Origin: a virus | Strand: one strand, 5' to 3' | Length of the DNA: 45,309 bases | Virus record (IMG/VR): IMGVR_UViG_3300048592_000194 | Coordinates: 1 to 45,309 of that record | Part shown: piece by piece, positions 19,973 to 27,842 of the stretch | Position numbering within the stretch: the stretch's first letter is position 1 | Layout of the letters: every line of letters starts with the position of its first letter | Notes under the pieces: model-generated | Databases searched by the model: none | What the model was told of the DNA's origin: nothing | Seen by the model: only the letters and a program-made list of their open reading frames with translations | Made by a program: the position numbers and the translations under genes

Positions 19973-20971
19973 AATACCTACGACTCCTACGATTCCGCGC
20001 GCAACCGCGAGGAATTCGCCAACGCCATCCACATGATTACCCCGGAAGAAACGCCGCTTCTGTCTCTGCTCGGCCGTGAGAAGGTGGAATCCCGGCATCC
20101 GGAGTGGTCAACCGACACTCTGGCGACGCCCGTCACTTCGAACCAGCAGGTTGAAGGCGACGAGTACAGCTACTCGCAGATCACGCCGACGACCCGCATC
20201 GGTAACTACACCGAAATCGCGCGAAAGGCGTACATCATCGCGCGTACCCAGGAAAAGAGCCTCAAGGCCGGCCCGAAGTCCGAGCTTGGCCGTGAGCGGC
20301 GCAAGAAGGGCGTCGAACTCAAGAAGGACATGGAAGCCTCGCTGCTCGCGAACAAGGCGTCCGTGGCCGGCGCTGCGGCTACCCCCCGCGTCGCGGGTGG
20401 TTTAGCGGCGTGGCTGACCTCCAACGACTCCCGCGGTTCGGGCGGCTCGGATGGCGGCTTCAACTCGACCACCAGCGTTGTTGACGCGGCGACCAACGGC
20501 ACCCAGCGCGCCTTCTCCAAGGCCATTCTGGATGCGGTGATCCTGTCGTCCTACACCAACGGCGGCTCTCCGACCACGTTGATGGTCTCGCCATACGTCA
20601 AGACGGTGTTTTCCAACCTGATGACCGGCGCCGGCACGACCGGCATTGCCCAGACCTCCAACTCGGTCAAGGGCAGTGAGCAGGCCACGATCTACGCGGC
20701 GGCCGATACCTACCGCAGCGACTTCGGCGTCATCGACGTTGTTCCCAACCGCGTCATGGCGGCTGTTGGTGCGAGCCTCGCACGCAACGCGCTGCTGATC
20801 GATCCGGACATGGCCGCGGTCGGTATCTTCGATGACATCTTCGAAGACCGCCCCGCCAAGACCGGCGACGCCGAGAAGCGTGTTCTGCTCTGCGAGTTCA
20901 CGCTGATCATGAAGAACCAGGCCGCACACGGCATCGCTGCCGATCTGTACGGCATGACCGCATCCTCGTAA
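19973..20971 (+). CDS. Major capsid protein, exon 2
   Basis: Begins AAT ACC TAC directly after the terminal G of the intron and reads N-T-Y-D-S-Y-D-S-A-R-N-R-E-E-F, then I-T-P-E-E-T-P-L-L-S-L-L-G-R-E-K-V. Later are L-M-V-S-P-Y-V-K-T-V-F-S and the C-terminal A-H-G-I-A-A-D-L-Y-G-M. This resembles the DUF5309 family of HK97-fold capsid proteins. The spliced product is 337 aa. An ATG at 20033 could give an N-truncated product without splicing but would lose 25 residues. Confidence 0.9.
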   Translation, partial: NTYDSYDSARNREEFANAIHMITPEETPLLSLLGREKVESRHPEWSTDTLATPVTSNQQVEGDEYSYSQITPTTRIGNYTEIARKAYIIARTQEKSLKAGPKSELGRERRKKGVELKKDMEASLLANKASVAGAAATPRVAGGLAAWLTSNDSRGSGGSDGGFNSTTSVVDAATNGTQRAFSKAILDAVILSSYTNGGSPTTLMVSPYVKTVFSNLMTGAGTTGIAQTSNSVKGSEQATIYAAADTYRSDFGVIDVVPNRVMAAVGASLARNALLIDPDMAAVGIFDDIFEDRPAKTGDAEKRVLLCEFTLIMKNQAAHGIAADLYGMTASS

Positions 20972-20987
20972 CCGGGAGAACCTGACA

Positions 20988-21557
20988 ATGCCCAGCTATT
21001 ACGTTGATAAGGCTCCCGCCATCGGCACGCAGGCCGCCCAGCCTGCTTCCGGTTCCGTTACGCTGACCGTCGAACGCCAAGGTCCGAACCTCCACAAGCT
21101 CAAGTTCGTATTCACGGCGGCTCGCCTGACCGTGACGGACGCGGCTGGTTCGGGTTCGTCCGGCTCCTTGAAGATTTTCACCTTCAAGGAAGGCGCGGTT
21201 CAGTTGCTTGGCTCGCGCCATGACTGGACGGCCTTTGCCGAAGGCTCGGCCCTGACCGGCGCAGCCGGCGACGCGGCGTTTGTTATCGCGTTTGGTTCGG
21301 CTGCGGCAGACGCCGGCGACGGCGCTCTGACCGGCACCGAAGTGAACTTCGGCGCTACCCGCTCGATCACGCTTTCGAGCGGCACCGGCACCGGCGCAAC
21401 CACCCTGACGGCGGCGCAGACCCCGCTTGATGGCACCGGCACCGCGATTGACCTGTATCTGAACTGGTCCGGTACGGCTGCGACGATCGACGCGAACAGC
21501 ACGATCGATTGCACCGGCACCGCTACGTTCCTCGTGGCGCATCTGGACGACGACTAA
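20988..21557 (+). CDS. Capsid-adjacent beta-rich protein (possible decoration protein)
   Basis: 189 aa (MPSYYVDKAPAIGTQAAQPA...), Gly/Ala/Thr-rich with alternating hydrophobic residues, little charge and no helical motif: a beta-sandwich-like composition. It follows the major capsid gene by 16 bp with a ribosome site gggagaa, and a strong terminator follows. Head decoration is the likeliest role from position. Confidence 0.6.
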   Translation: MPSYYVDKAPAIGTQAAQPASGSVTLTVERQGPNLHKLKFVFTAARLTVTDAAGSGSSGSLKIFTFKEGAVQLLGSRHDWTAFAEGSALTGAAGDAAFVIAFGSAAADAGDGALTGTEVNFGATRSITLSSGTGTGATTLTAAQTPLDGTGTAIDLYLNWSGTAATIDANSTIDCTGTATFLVAHLDDD

Positions 21558-21586
21558 CCGTTGCTCTCCTGTGGCGGTTTAACCTT

Positions 21587-21615
21587 GGGCGGCACCTTCG
21601 GGTGTCGCCCATTTT
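21587..21615 (+). terminator. Strong terminator after the capsid genes
   Basis: GGGCGGCACC, TTCG tetraloop, GGTGTCGCCC, then ATTTT. The 10-bp stem contains only one G-T pair. It marks the end of the scaffold/capsid transcript block. Confidence 0.9.
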
Positions 21616-21627
21616 CATGGGTGATTG

Positions 21628-21900
21628 ATGACTGAAGAAGTCGAACAAGAAGTGAAGCGCGGCCCCGGCAGGCCTCGTAGAGAACCGGAAGTGATGCCGG
21701 TTGCGTACACCGAGAAGCCCAGGAAATTCCCGATCAAGCTGCTTCGCGGCTATTTCCCGATCGATCCGGAGCATCCGCGCAATCCCCGTACCGGCGATTC
21801 CGAAAAGGTCAATCGGGGCGAGGTTGCCGTGCTCGACTACGCCGAGGCCAAGCAATTGATCGAGGCCGGCATTGCGGAGCGGGCGGACGCGCTGCCGTGA
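21628..21900 (+). CDS. AT-hook-like small protein
   Basis: 90 aa from ATG 21628. K-R-G-P-G-R-P-R-R-E (residues about 10-19) is an AT-hook-like basic motif. The middle contains K-L-L-R-G-Y-F-P-I-D and the end V-A-V-L-D-Y-A-E-A-K-Q-L-I-E-A-G-I-A. Rhizobial phages often have such a protein after the capsid gene. Function unknown; connector-region role possible. Confidence 0.65.
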   Translation: MTEEVEQEVKRGPGRPRREPEVMPVAYTEKPRKFPIKLLRGYFPIDPEHPRNPRTGDSEKVNRGEVAVLDYAEAKQLIEAGIAERADALP

Positions 21901-22241
21901 GCTACGAATACGGCGAGGCATTCGATCCGCTCAACCCGCCCACGGGCTGGGTCATGGTGGAAGACAACGAGCATTTCCGGCGCTGGGAATGCGACCTTGG
22001 CGACCGCGTGATTATGAAGACCGAAGCCAAGGGCACTGCAAAGCTGCTCGATGAAGCCTCGGCCATCCGTTCGCTCAAGGCCGGCCAGCGCTGGGGCGAC
22101 GGACAGGTCGTCGGGCGCATCCCGCTTAATCTCTACTATGCGTCCGGCATGGCCGAAGCCTCGCGTCAGCGCGACATCAAGTTCCAGCGCAAGTTCTACC
22201 GCGAACATCCGAAACTCAAAACCTTTGACGGAGACCTTTGA
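21897..22241 (+). CDS. Hypothetical head-completion-region protein
   Basis: 114 aa from GTG 21897 in a GTGA overlap. W-V-M-V-E-D-N-E-H-F-R-R-W-E-C-D-L-G is followed by a helical basic C-terminus (R-D-I-K-F-Q-R-K-F-Y-R-E-H). No family recognised. Confidence 0.65.
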   Translation: MSYEYGEAFDPLNPPTGWVMVEDNEHFRRWECDLGDRVIMKTEAKGTAKLLDEASAIRSLKAGQRWGDGQVVGRIPLNLYYASGMAEASRQRDIKFQRKFYREHPKLKTFDGDL

Positions 22242-22516
22242 TGGGTCTGTATAAATCCAATGTTCTCATCGCCGGTCAGAACACGCTCTCGACTGCGGCT
22301 GAAGTTGTGCTGGCGGCTCGGCCGGAGCGCATCTTCCTCAAGATCACCAACGATGACGCGGCGATCAAGGTTTACGTCGGCCCCGATTCAGGCGTGACCG
22401 CCTCGAACGGCCACGTCATCAAGCCCGGCGCGGAGATGACCATGGAGGGCTATATCGGCCCGATCTGGATGATTGCGGCGTCCGGCACGCCGACCGTTAC
22501 CTACGCGGAGTGGTAA
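22241..22516 (+). CDS. Small beta-rich structural protein
   Basis: 91 aa from ATG 22241 (MGLYKSNVLIAGQNTLSTAA...). The pattern R-P-E-R-I-F-L-K-I-T-N-D-D and V-Y-V-G-P-D-S-G-V...G-H-V-I-K-P-G-A-E-M-T resembles small phage proteins with a single beta-sandwich, often found at head-tail or fibre joints. The start shares one base with the previous stop. Confidence 0.6.
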   Translation: MGLYKSNVLIAGQNTLSTAAEVVLAARPERIFLKITNDDAAIKVYVGPDSGVTASNGHVIKPGAEMTMEGYIGPIWMIAASGTPTVTYAEW

Positions 22517-23125
22517 GTGCCGCTCTCGACCTACGCCGAAATCCAGGAGGCGATCACTGACGCCATCTGGCGCGACGACCTGTCGGGCAAGGCCGCGGAC
22601 GCCATCGTTCTGTTCGAGGAATGGTGCAACAATAATTTGCGCGTCGCGCAGATGGAAACCAGCGCCACGATAACGCTGACCGCCAATGTCGGCGCGCTGC
22701 CGTCGAACTACCTGCAATGGCGGCGCGTGCGGTCCAATGCCTCGCCCATTCGCCTATTGAAATACGCAGATCCCGACTGGATCGCGGAGCAATACCCGAA
22801 CACGGCGACCGAACTGGCCGATTATTTCACGATCATCGGGACGAACATCTCGACCGCGCCGCCGTCAAGCTCTGACATCCTGCTTGACTATTACCGGACC
22901 ATTCCCCCCTTGGCCGACAACGTGTCAGGCAACTGGCTGTTGACGCGATCCCCGAGCGCTTACCTGTACGGCTCGCTGAAGCATCTCGCGGTCATGATCG
23001 ATGATGACGCCCGGATGGCTACGTTCGACGGGCTATTGAAAGAGGCGCTGGCGGGTCTGATGTCTGCGGACGTGCTGTCGCGTCATGGCCGTGCCGTTTC
23101 GCGTGTTGCCGGAGTAACTCCCTGA
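22517..23125 (+). CDS. Head-tail adaptor protein (SU10/gp6-like)
   Basis: 202 aa from GTG 22517. It shows the adaptor pattern: L-S-T-Y-A-E-I-Q-E-A-I-T-D-A-I-W-R-D-D-L, L-P-S-N-Y-L-Q-W-R-R-V, then I-L-L-D-Y-Y-R-T-I-P-P-L and P-S-A-Y-L-Y-G-S-L-K-H-L-A. Such proteins form the ring beneath the portal. The C-terminal 107 bp overlap the convergent leftward gene at 23019-23654. Confidence 0.8.
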   Translation: MPLSTYAEIQEAITDAIWRDDLSGKAADAIVLFEEWCNNNLRVAQMETSATITLTANVGALPSNYLQWRRVRSNASPIRLLKYADPDWIAEQYPNTATELADYFTIIGTNISTAPPSSSDILLDYYRTIPPLADNVSGNWLLTRSPSAYLYGSLKHLAVMIDDDARMATFDGLLKEALAGLMSADVLSRHGRAVSRVAGVTP

Positions 23126-23654
23126 CCACGGCATGGCGCACTTCGCGCTTTGGCTTGGTGTCCCATGCCCGCCAGCCCTGGTTCTTGGGCGTGTGCAGCC
23201 ACATGAAGGCGAAGGCGTGATCGGGGGCGATCTTGCCCTGTACGCTTGCCAGCACGTTGAGGCCAAGCGCAGTGCCCGTGGTGGTCGGCGCTGCGATCAT
23301 GTCGGGCATGTTTGGAATGGCGTCGGTTCGGAACTGGCAGAACGTCGCGTCGATCAGAACGCCGTTGCAGACCGTTATCATATGGCCCTTCCATTTCGGC
23401 GCGGGCCGTTCGTGGTGTTCGCTGCCGATGGAGTGAAGGTAGGACTGCTCGCCGGCCTTTATGGCACGGATGACCAGCGCCACGGGTAGCGCCTCGGCGG
23501 CAAGGCCCAGTTCGCGAAGATAGTCGCGCACCGCGAGCGAGGCGTGGACGCAACTGGTTCGGGACTGCTCGACCCCGAGCCCGTCAAATGTCGGATGCAG
23601 TTGTTCGCTGACAATTTCGAGTGATGCCGCCAGTTCGGCGGCGGTCCCGATCAT
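23019..23654 (-). CDS. Leftward conserved hypothetical embedded in the late operon
   Basis: 211 aa from ATG 23654 (MIGTAAELAASLEIVSEQLH...). Visible features are C-V-H-A-S-L-A-V-R-D-Y-L-R-E-L-G, V-A-L-V-I-R-A-I-K-A-G-E-Q, W-K-G-H-M-I-T-V-C-N-G-V-L-I-D-A-T-F-C-Q. The Cys..His..Asp order is reminiscent of papain-like or transglutaminase folds, but this is only a suggestion. It recalls conserved proteins of rhizobial phages. It is the only gene against the late direction between 5540 and 37735, so it must have its own promoter. It converges on the adaptor gene with a 107-bp overlap. Confidence 0.6.
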   Translation of the reverse strand: MIGTAAELAASLEIVSEQLHPTFDGLGVEQSRTSCVHASLAVRDYLRELGLAAEALPVALVIRAIKAGEQSYLHSIGSEHHERPAPKWKGHMITVCNGVLIDATFCQFRTDAIPNMPDMIAAPTTTGTALGLNVLASVQGKIAPDHAFAFMWLHTPKNQGWRAWDTKPKREVRHAVVRELLRQHAKRHGHDATARPQTSDPPAPLSIARRT

Positions 23655-23713
23655 ACGCAAGTCCCGCTCTCCCTGTGGGCAGGACGTTACCACAGATTGA
23701 ATCAACCACAAGG

Positions 23714-23731
23714 CCGCCTCCGGGCGGTTTT
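23714..23731 (+). terminator. Terminator before the 23754 gene
   Basis: CCGCC, TCCG loop, GGCGG, then TTTT. It lies between the leftward gene start and the next rightward gene. Confidence 0.8.
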
Positions 23732-23753
23732 CTCGTTTTTGGAGGGCCTTCAA

Positions 23754-24179
23754 ATGGCAACCGCCGTCGTCTTCTACGCCTTCAAGGAAAACGTGGCCGA
23801 AAAGGTCCATAATCTGGGTTCCGACACCCTGAAGGTCGCCCTGACCAACACCGCGCCGACCGCTTCCACCAACACCGTACTTGCGGACATCACCCAGATT
23901 TCCAACGGCAACGGCTACACGACCGGCGGAACACAGGCGACAATTTCGAGCTCGGCGCTTTCCACCTCGACCTACAAGCTGGTGGTGGCCGACGTGGTGT
24001 TCACCGCGTCAGGCTCCGTAGGGCCGTTCCGCTATCCCGTGTTTTACAACGACACGCCGACTTCGCCGGCCGATCCGCTCATCATGTACCACGATTACGG
24101 CTCCTCGATCACGCTGGCATCGGGCGAGACGTTCACATGGGATGCGGACGCGACCAACGGCATTCTGCAGATCACATGA
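23754..24179 (+). CDS. Structural protein, Thr/Ser-rich beta (tail or head surface)
   Basis: 141 aa from ATG 23754 with ribosome site ggaggg. It begins MATAVVFYAFKENVAEKVHN and contains L-K-V-A-L-T-N-T-A-P-T-A-S-T-N-T-V-L, then F-T-A-S-G-S-V-G-P-F-R-Y. All-beta composition. It resembles a conserved protein of rhizobial and other phages found among tail genes. Precise role unknown. Confidence 0.65.
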   Translation: MATAVVFYAFKENVAEKVHNLGSDTLKVALTNTAPTASTNTVLADITQISNGNGYTTGGTQATISSSALSTSTYKLVVADVVFTASGSVGPFRYPVFYNDTPTSPADPLIMYHDYGSSITLASGETFTWDADATNGILQIT

Positions 24180-24385
24180 TCACGCACATCAAGACGCCGA
24201 ACTTCCCAGAGTTTCGCTTCGAGTGGCATCCCGAAATTCGCAAAGTCTATCTCATCCGCGCATCGGCGCCGACCATCGGCGAGTGTATTTCCGAGCACGC
24301 CAACGATCACGGGCTTGCGGTCGGCTTCGTTCAAACCTGGCTGCGCGGCTATCGCGCGGCGTCCACCCCCAAAATTGCGGCTTAG
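24176..24385 (+). CDS. Small hypothetical protein
   Basis: 69 aa (MITHIKTPNFPEFRFEWHPE...), ATGA overlap upstream. E-F-R-F-E-W-H-P-E-I-R-K-V-Y-L and a short C-terminal helix W-L-R-G-Y-R are seen. No family. Confidence 0.6.
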   Translation: MITHIKTPNFPEFRFEWHPEIRKVYLIRASAPTIGECISEHANDHGLAVGFVQTWLRGYRAASTPKIAA

Positions 24386-24394
24386 GAGCAGTCA

Positions 24395-24685
24395 ATGGCT
24401 GTCAAGTTTTCAACTGATGCAATTCAGGCGCGCTACGCGGAAGCGGTCGCGGAGAAAGAAGCAATTCTCGCAGCGTCCAAACAGTACCGCGACGAGTACA
24501 ACGAACTGGCGGCGCAGGCCGACGAAATCCGCAACAAGCAGAAGGCTGCTTCCGACAAGTTCAAGGAGATCGAGAAGGATCTGTACGACCTTGACATGGA
24601 AATCGGCCGTCTCATCAAGGCAGACCCCGGCCGCGCCGTCATCTCCATGCAGGCCGAAGGCGCAACGATTGAAGGCAAGGTCTGA
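24395..24685 (+). CDS. Coiled-coil hypothetical protein
   Basis: 96 aa (MAVKFSTDAIQARYAEAVAE...). A nearly continuous coiled coil spans residues about 8-75 (E-Y-N-E-L-A-A-Q-A-D-E-I-R-N-K-Q-K-A-A-S). Ribosome site aggag 6-10 nt upstream. In this position of the tail module it may be a chaperone or a short structural rod; no family recognised. Confidence 0.6.
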   Translation: MAVKFSTDAIQARYAEAVAEKEAILAASKQYRDEYNELAAQADEIRNKQKAASDKFKEIEKDLYDLDMEIGRLIKADPGRAVISMQAEGATIEGKV

Positions 24686-24690
24686 TCTAG

Positions 24691-26028
24691 GTGGCAATCC
24701 CGACGTTTGTTGCCGCCGGCAGCAAGGCGCAGGCGGCGGGGACGCTTAGTATTCCCTATTATGCGGGGCATACCACCAATGACATCGCGCTGATATTTGT
24801 CGCCGGCTACGCTGATGTGACGTTCGGCGCGGCCACAGGGTTTACGGCCGAAACGCAGGTAAACCACGCATTAGGGCTAAGAACCCGGCTTTATTGGCGG
24901 CGGCTGGACGGTTCGGAAAGCGCGAATATTTCGATCACGGGCGCAACGTCGAACGCAAATATCGGCGTTATGCTCGGCTTCAGCGGATGCGCGCCGAGCG
25001 GAACGCCATATGAGGATTACGGCAGCGTTACCGGAGATGTTGCCAGTAACCTTGTGACCTCCGGCGCGACGACCACAGCCGGCAGCGACCGCCTGCTGGT
25101 TCGTTCGTATGTTCATGAAATGGGTGTGGCGTCATCCCCGCCTGCGAGCTGGACCGAACGGTTTGACAGTTTTGAAACCGTCATCAATGCCGTAACACTG
25201 GCAATTGATACGCTCGGCGTCGCATCTTCCGGGACGACCGCGGCAACCAGCCGTAATCTCGGCAGTGGTAATGGCACCTCCTTTGCCGTGCTTGACCTCG
25301 CACTCAAGCCGCAAACCGGGACGGCCTACACCATGGCCGCCGACAAGGCCGATTTGGCCGCAGGCGGTCAGGATACGACGCTCAAGGCCGTGCGCACCAT
25401 GTCGGCGGCCAATGCCTCACTGTCCATAGCCGGACAGAACGTCACGCTGCTGGCCTCGCATAATCCGCTGGCAGCCGACTTCGCCGCGCTTTCGCTGACA
25501 GCGCAGGACGTTGGACTTAACAAGGGCCAGCGAATGGCCGCGGACGTTGCCTCGCTTTCGATCGCAGGGCAAAACGTCACGCTGACCGCCATCCGCACCA
25601 TGCCGGCGGATAACGCCTCGCTGACCGCTCCTGGTCAGGACGCCAACCTGCTGCACGGTCATCTTGTCAGCGCGCAGCTGGGCACACTGACCGTCAACGG
25701 GCAAGATGTGTCCTTCCTGTTCAACAGATTGATCGGCGCGTCCAATGGCTCGCTGACCTTCGGCGGGCAGGTTGTGCTGCTGACAAAGACGTGGCTGCCG
25801 CTGGTGGCAGACAATGCCACGCTGACGCTTTACGGGCAGGACGTGACGCTGGCGAAGGGTCGGCGGATTGTGGCCGACTTCGGCGCGCTGACGATTGCCG
25901 GGCAAACCGTTTCCTTCATCGGCCCGCGTCGCTTCGACATCGGAGAGGGCGTCGTTATCACCGGCACCGCCTACGGATACGCGCTGATGGGCCGGGCGGC
26001 GGGCTACGCAATTTCGGGGCGGGCATGA
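24691..26028 (+). CDS. Tail appendage protein with 22-residue repeats
   Basis: 445 aa from GTG 24691. Residues 1-210 form a beta-rich domain (Y-Y-A-G-H-T-T-N-D-I-A-L-I-F-V-A-G near the N-terminus) resembling phage surface beta-sandwich domains. Residues about 212-430 are nine to ten repeats of roughly 22 residues with consensus A-D-x-A-x-L-(S/T)-(I/L)-x-G-Q-(N/D)-V-x-L. The end has G-Y-A-L-M-G-R and G-Y-A-I-S-G-R. Repeats of this kind occur in fibre-like proteins of rhizobial phages. Host-surface contact is inferred. Confidence 0.65.
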   Translation: MAIPTFVAAGSKAQAAGTLSIPYYAGHTTNDIALIFVAGYADVTFGAATGFTAETQVNHALGLRTRLYWRRLDGSESANISITGATSNANIGVMLGFSGCAPSGTPYEDYGSVTGDVASNLVTSGATTTAGSDRLLVRSYVHEMGVASSPPASWTERFDSFETVINAVTLAIDTLGVASSGTTAATSRNLGSGNGTSFAVLDLALKPQTGTAYTMAADKADLAAGGQDTTLKAVRTMSAANASLSIAGQNVTLLASHNPLAADFAALSLTAQDVGLNKGQRMAADVASLSIAGQNVTLTAIRTMPADNASLTAPGQDANLLHGHLVSAQLGTLTVNGQDVSFLFNRLIGASNGSLTFGGQVVLLTKTWLPLVADNATLTLYGQDVTLAKGRRIVADFGALTIAGQTVSFIGPRRFDIGEGVVITGTAYGYALMGRAAGYAISGRA

Positions 26029-26372
26029 GCACCAGAGCAGACATCGAATTCCACTACGGCGAGCACTGGCGGCTGGACCTGACCTGTCTTGATTATGACG
26101 GCGACGCCATCGACCTGACCGGCGCGACGCTGAATTTCCGCATGAAGTCGGGATCAACAACCGTGATGACCCGCACCAACGGCGACGGCTGCTCGATCTC
26201 GGTAGCCGCAAGCGGGACTTGCGTTGTCAACGTCACGCCGACGCATCAGTCCACCGCAAGCGTCACCGCCGGCAAGACCTACAAGTGGGAATTCCAGGTC
26301 GTCGATCAGAACTCAACAAAATACATTGTTTTCTTCGGCAATCTGAACGTCAAGGAATCGCTCTTTGGCTAA
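26025..26372 (+). CDS. Small beta-rich tail-region protein
   Basis: 115 aa (MSTRADIEFHYGEHWRLDLT...). Pattern W-R-L-D-L-T-C-L-D-Y-D-G-D-A-I-D-L-T-G-A-T-L-N-F-R and a later V-N-V-T-P resemble an immunoglobulin-like beta fold common in phage baseplate or fibre-associated proteins. ATGA overlap upstream. Confidence 0.65.
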   Translation: MSTRADIEFHYGEHWRLDLTCLDYDGDAIDLTGATLNFRMKSGSTTVMTRTNGDGCSISVAASGTCVVNVTPTHQSTASVTAGKTYKWEFQVVDQNSTKYIVFFGNLNVKESLFG

Positions 26373-26670
26373 CTTCACCCGCTACCGTTCCGGCGTCCAA
26401 CGCGTGGATGACGTGCTGGGCAGCGTGCAGAAGGACATTGAGGCGCTGGAAACCTCGGCTGCGACGTTCACCACGGAATCGGCCGTCGACACGTTGTTGG
26501 GCTCGATCTTCAGCAGCACGTCCTACACGGTGGCAACCATGAACACCGCGCCGACTGATGGCAGCGTGCGCTTTGCCAGGGTAACAGATGGCGGCTTGTT
26601 TGGGGCCGGCAGCATCGCCGTTCTTGTCAACGGTGTTTGGATTGATACCAGCAGCGGGGCTGTACTATGA
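26365..26670 (+). CDS. Hypothetical tail-region protein
   Basis: 101 aa from TTG 26365 (MANFTRYRSGVQRVDDVLGS...). An N-terminal helix (V-Q-K-D-I-E-A-L-E-T) is followed by a Ser/Thr/Gly-rich beta part. Overlaps the previous gene by 8 bp and the next by four. Confidence 0.6.
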   Translation: MANFTRYRSGVQRVDDVLGSVQKDIEALETSAATFTTESAVDTLLGSIFSSTSYTVATMNTAPTDGSVRFARVTDGGLFGAGSIAVLVNGVWIDTSSGAVL

Positions 26671-27842
26671 TGGTTTCCGGTTCTCCCGCCGCCAACGCCG
26701 CGATTGCTGGCCGCTCCAAGGTCGTCATGTCGCCCGAGGAGCAGCAGGCGGCCTACGACGCGTGGCTTCAAGGCCAACTCGCCAATACCCAAAAACTGCA
26801 AGGCTATTACGACGCCTACAACGCCGAGCAGCAGGCGTATAACGACCTCTCCAAGGCGCTCGCCAAGTCTGGCCTCGCCCCTTCCGACTACATCTCCCAG
26901 AACATGCTCGGCAACGGCTTCGCACAGGGGCCGAATATCCCCGATAGCCTCGACGGGCAGGCTCTCAACCGCACCAATCTCTATTGGGCCTCCGACAACG
27001 CAGCATCAATCCGCCAGGCACTGCGCGACGGCACGCAGTACAACGTCAGCGGCGACTGGCGCAATAACCCGGAAGTCCTGAAGGCGATTGAGAACTATCA
27101 GAACGCCTATCGTGGGCTCCCGACAGTCGATCAAGGCGGCAACTACGGCTCCGACGTAAAGCCCCACCTGTCCCAGCACACCATGAGCTTGATGGATTTC
27201 ACCAAGCTCGGCCCGCAACTGGATGCCTCCCGCGCGCTTGGCACGCAGGGTGTCAATTCCTGGAATCAGTTCATTCAGGACAATTACAACAACCAGAACC
27301 GCAACGGCCAAGCCTATCTGGATATGCTCGGCGGCGGCTTCATCGGCGGAATCAATCCGTGGGCCACCAATCCGTCATGGTCCGGCACCGGCACGCCGCA
27401 ATGGCAGGCCCCGCAGTTTGCCAATCAAAGCCAGTTGCAGGGCGAGGCGATGCAAAGCCCGTGGGGACAGGCGGGGGCGCCGTTCCAGCAGCAGGCATGG
27501 GCTGGCGGCATCCTCGGCCAATCTCCGTTTACTCCGACGATGCAGAACCCGTTTCAACCCGGCCCCACCACGGCTCTTGGCATGGCGCAAGAGAAATTCC
27601 AGGAGCAGCAGAACGCGCAGAACACGCAAACCCCGCAATGGTTCTCCGGGACGTTCAACCCGAACAGCTATAACCCGCAGCTTGCGACCAATGCCCCGTG
27701 GGGCGGGCCGTTCCAGAACAATGCCGCTAATGGCGGATCTGCGCCGTGGTTTGCCACGCCGCAGGCCAACCCCGGCAACATGAGCAAGCCGCAGCAGCAG
27801 AACCCGATGACATTCGGGCAATCGCCGTGGGGCTCATGGTGA
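26667..27842 (+). CDS. Large Gln/Asn/Gly-rich virion protein
   Basis: 391 aa from ATG 26667. The N-terminus is helical (E-E-Q-Q-A-A-Y-D-A-W-L-Q-G-Q-L). From about residue 220 onwards the sequence is low-complexity, rich in Q, N, P, G and W (for example W-S-G-T-G-T-P-Q-W-Q-A-P-Q). Such composition is typical of internal virion or ejection proteins of podoviruses. No domain recognised. Confidence 0.6.
   Translation: MMVSGSPAANAAIAGRSKVVMSPEEQQAAYDAWLQGQLANTQKLQGYYDAYNAEQQAYNDLSKALAKSGLAPSDYISQNMLGNGFAQGPNIPDSLDGQALNRTNLYWASDNAASIRQALRDGTQYNVSGDWRNNPEVLKAIENYQNAYRGLPTVDQGGNYGSDVKPHLSQHTMSLMDFTKLGPQLDASRALGTQGVNSWNQFIQDNYNNQNRNGQAYLDMLGGGFIGGINPWATNPSWSGTGTPQWQAPQFANQSQLQGEAMQSPWGQAGAPFQQQAWAGGILGQSPFTPTMQNPFQPGPTTALGMAQEKFQEQQNAQNTQTPQWFSGTFNPNSYNPQLATNAPWGGPFQNNAANGGSAPWFATPQANPGNMSKPQQQNPMTFGQSPWGSW

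Noticed and set aside
20033-20971. Capsid gene starting at ATG 20033
   Set aside because: No ribosome site precedes it, and the upstream 20 codons in frame plus exon 1 give the expected family N-terminus after splicing.
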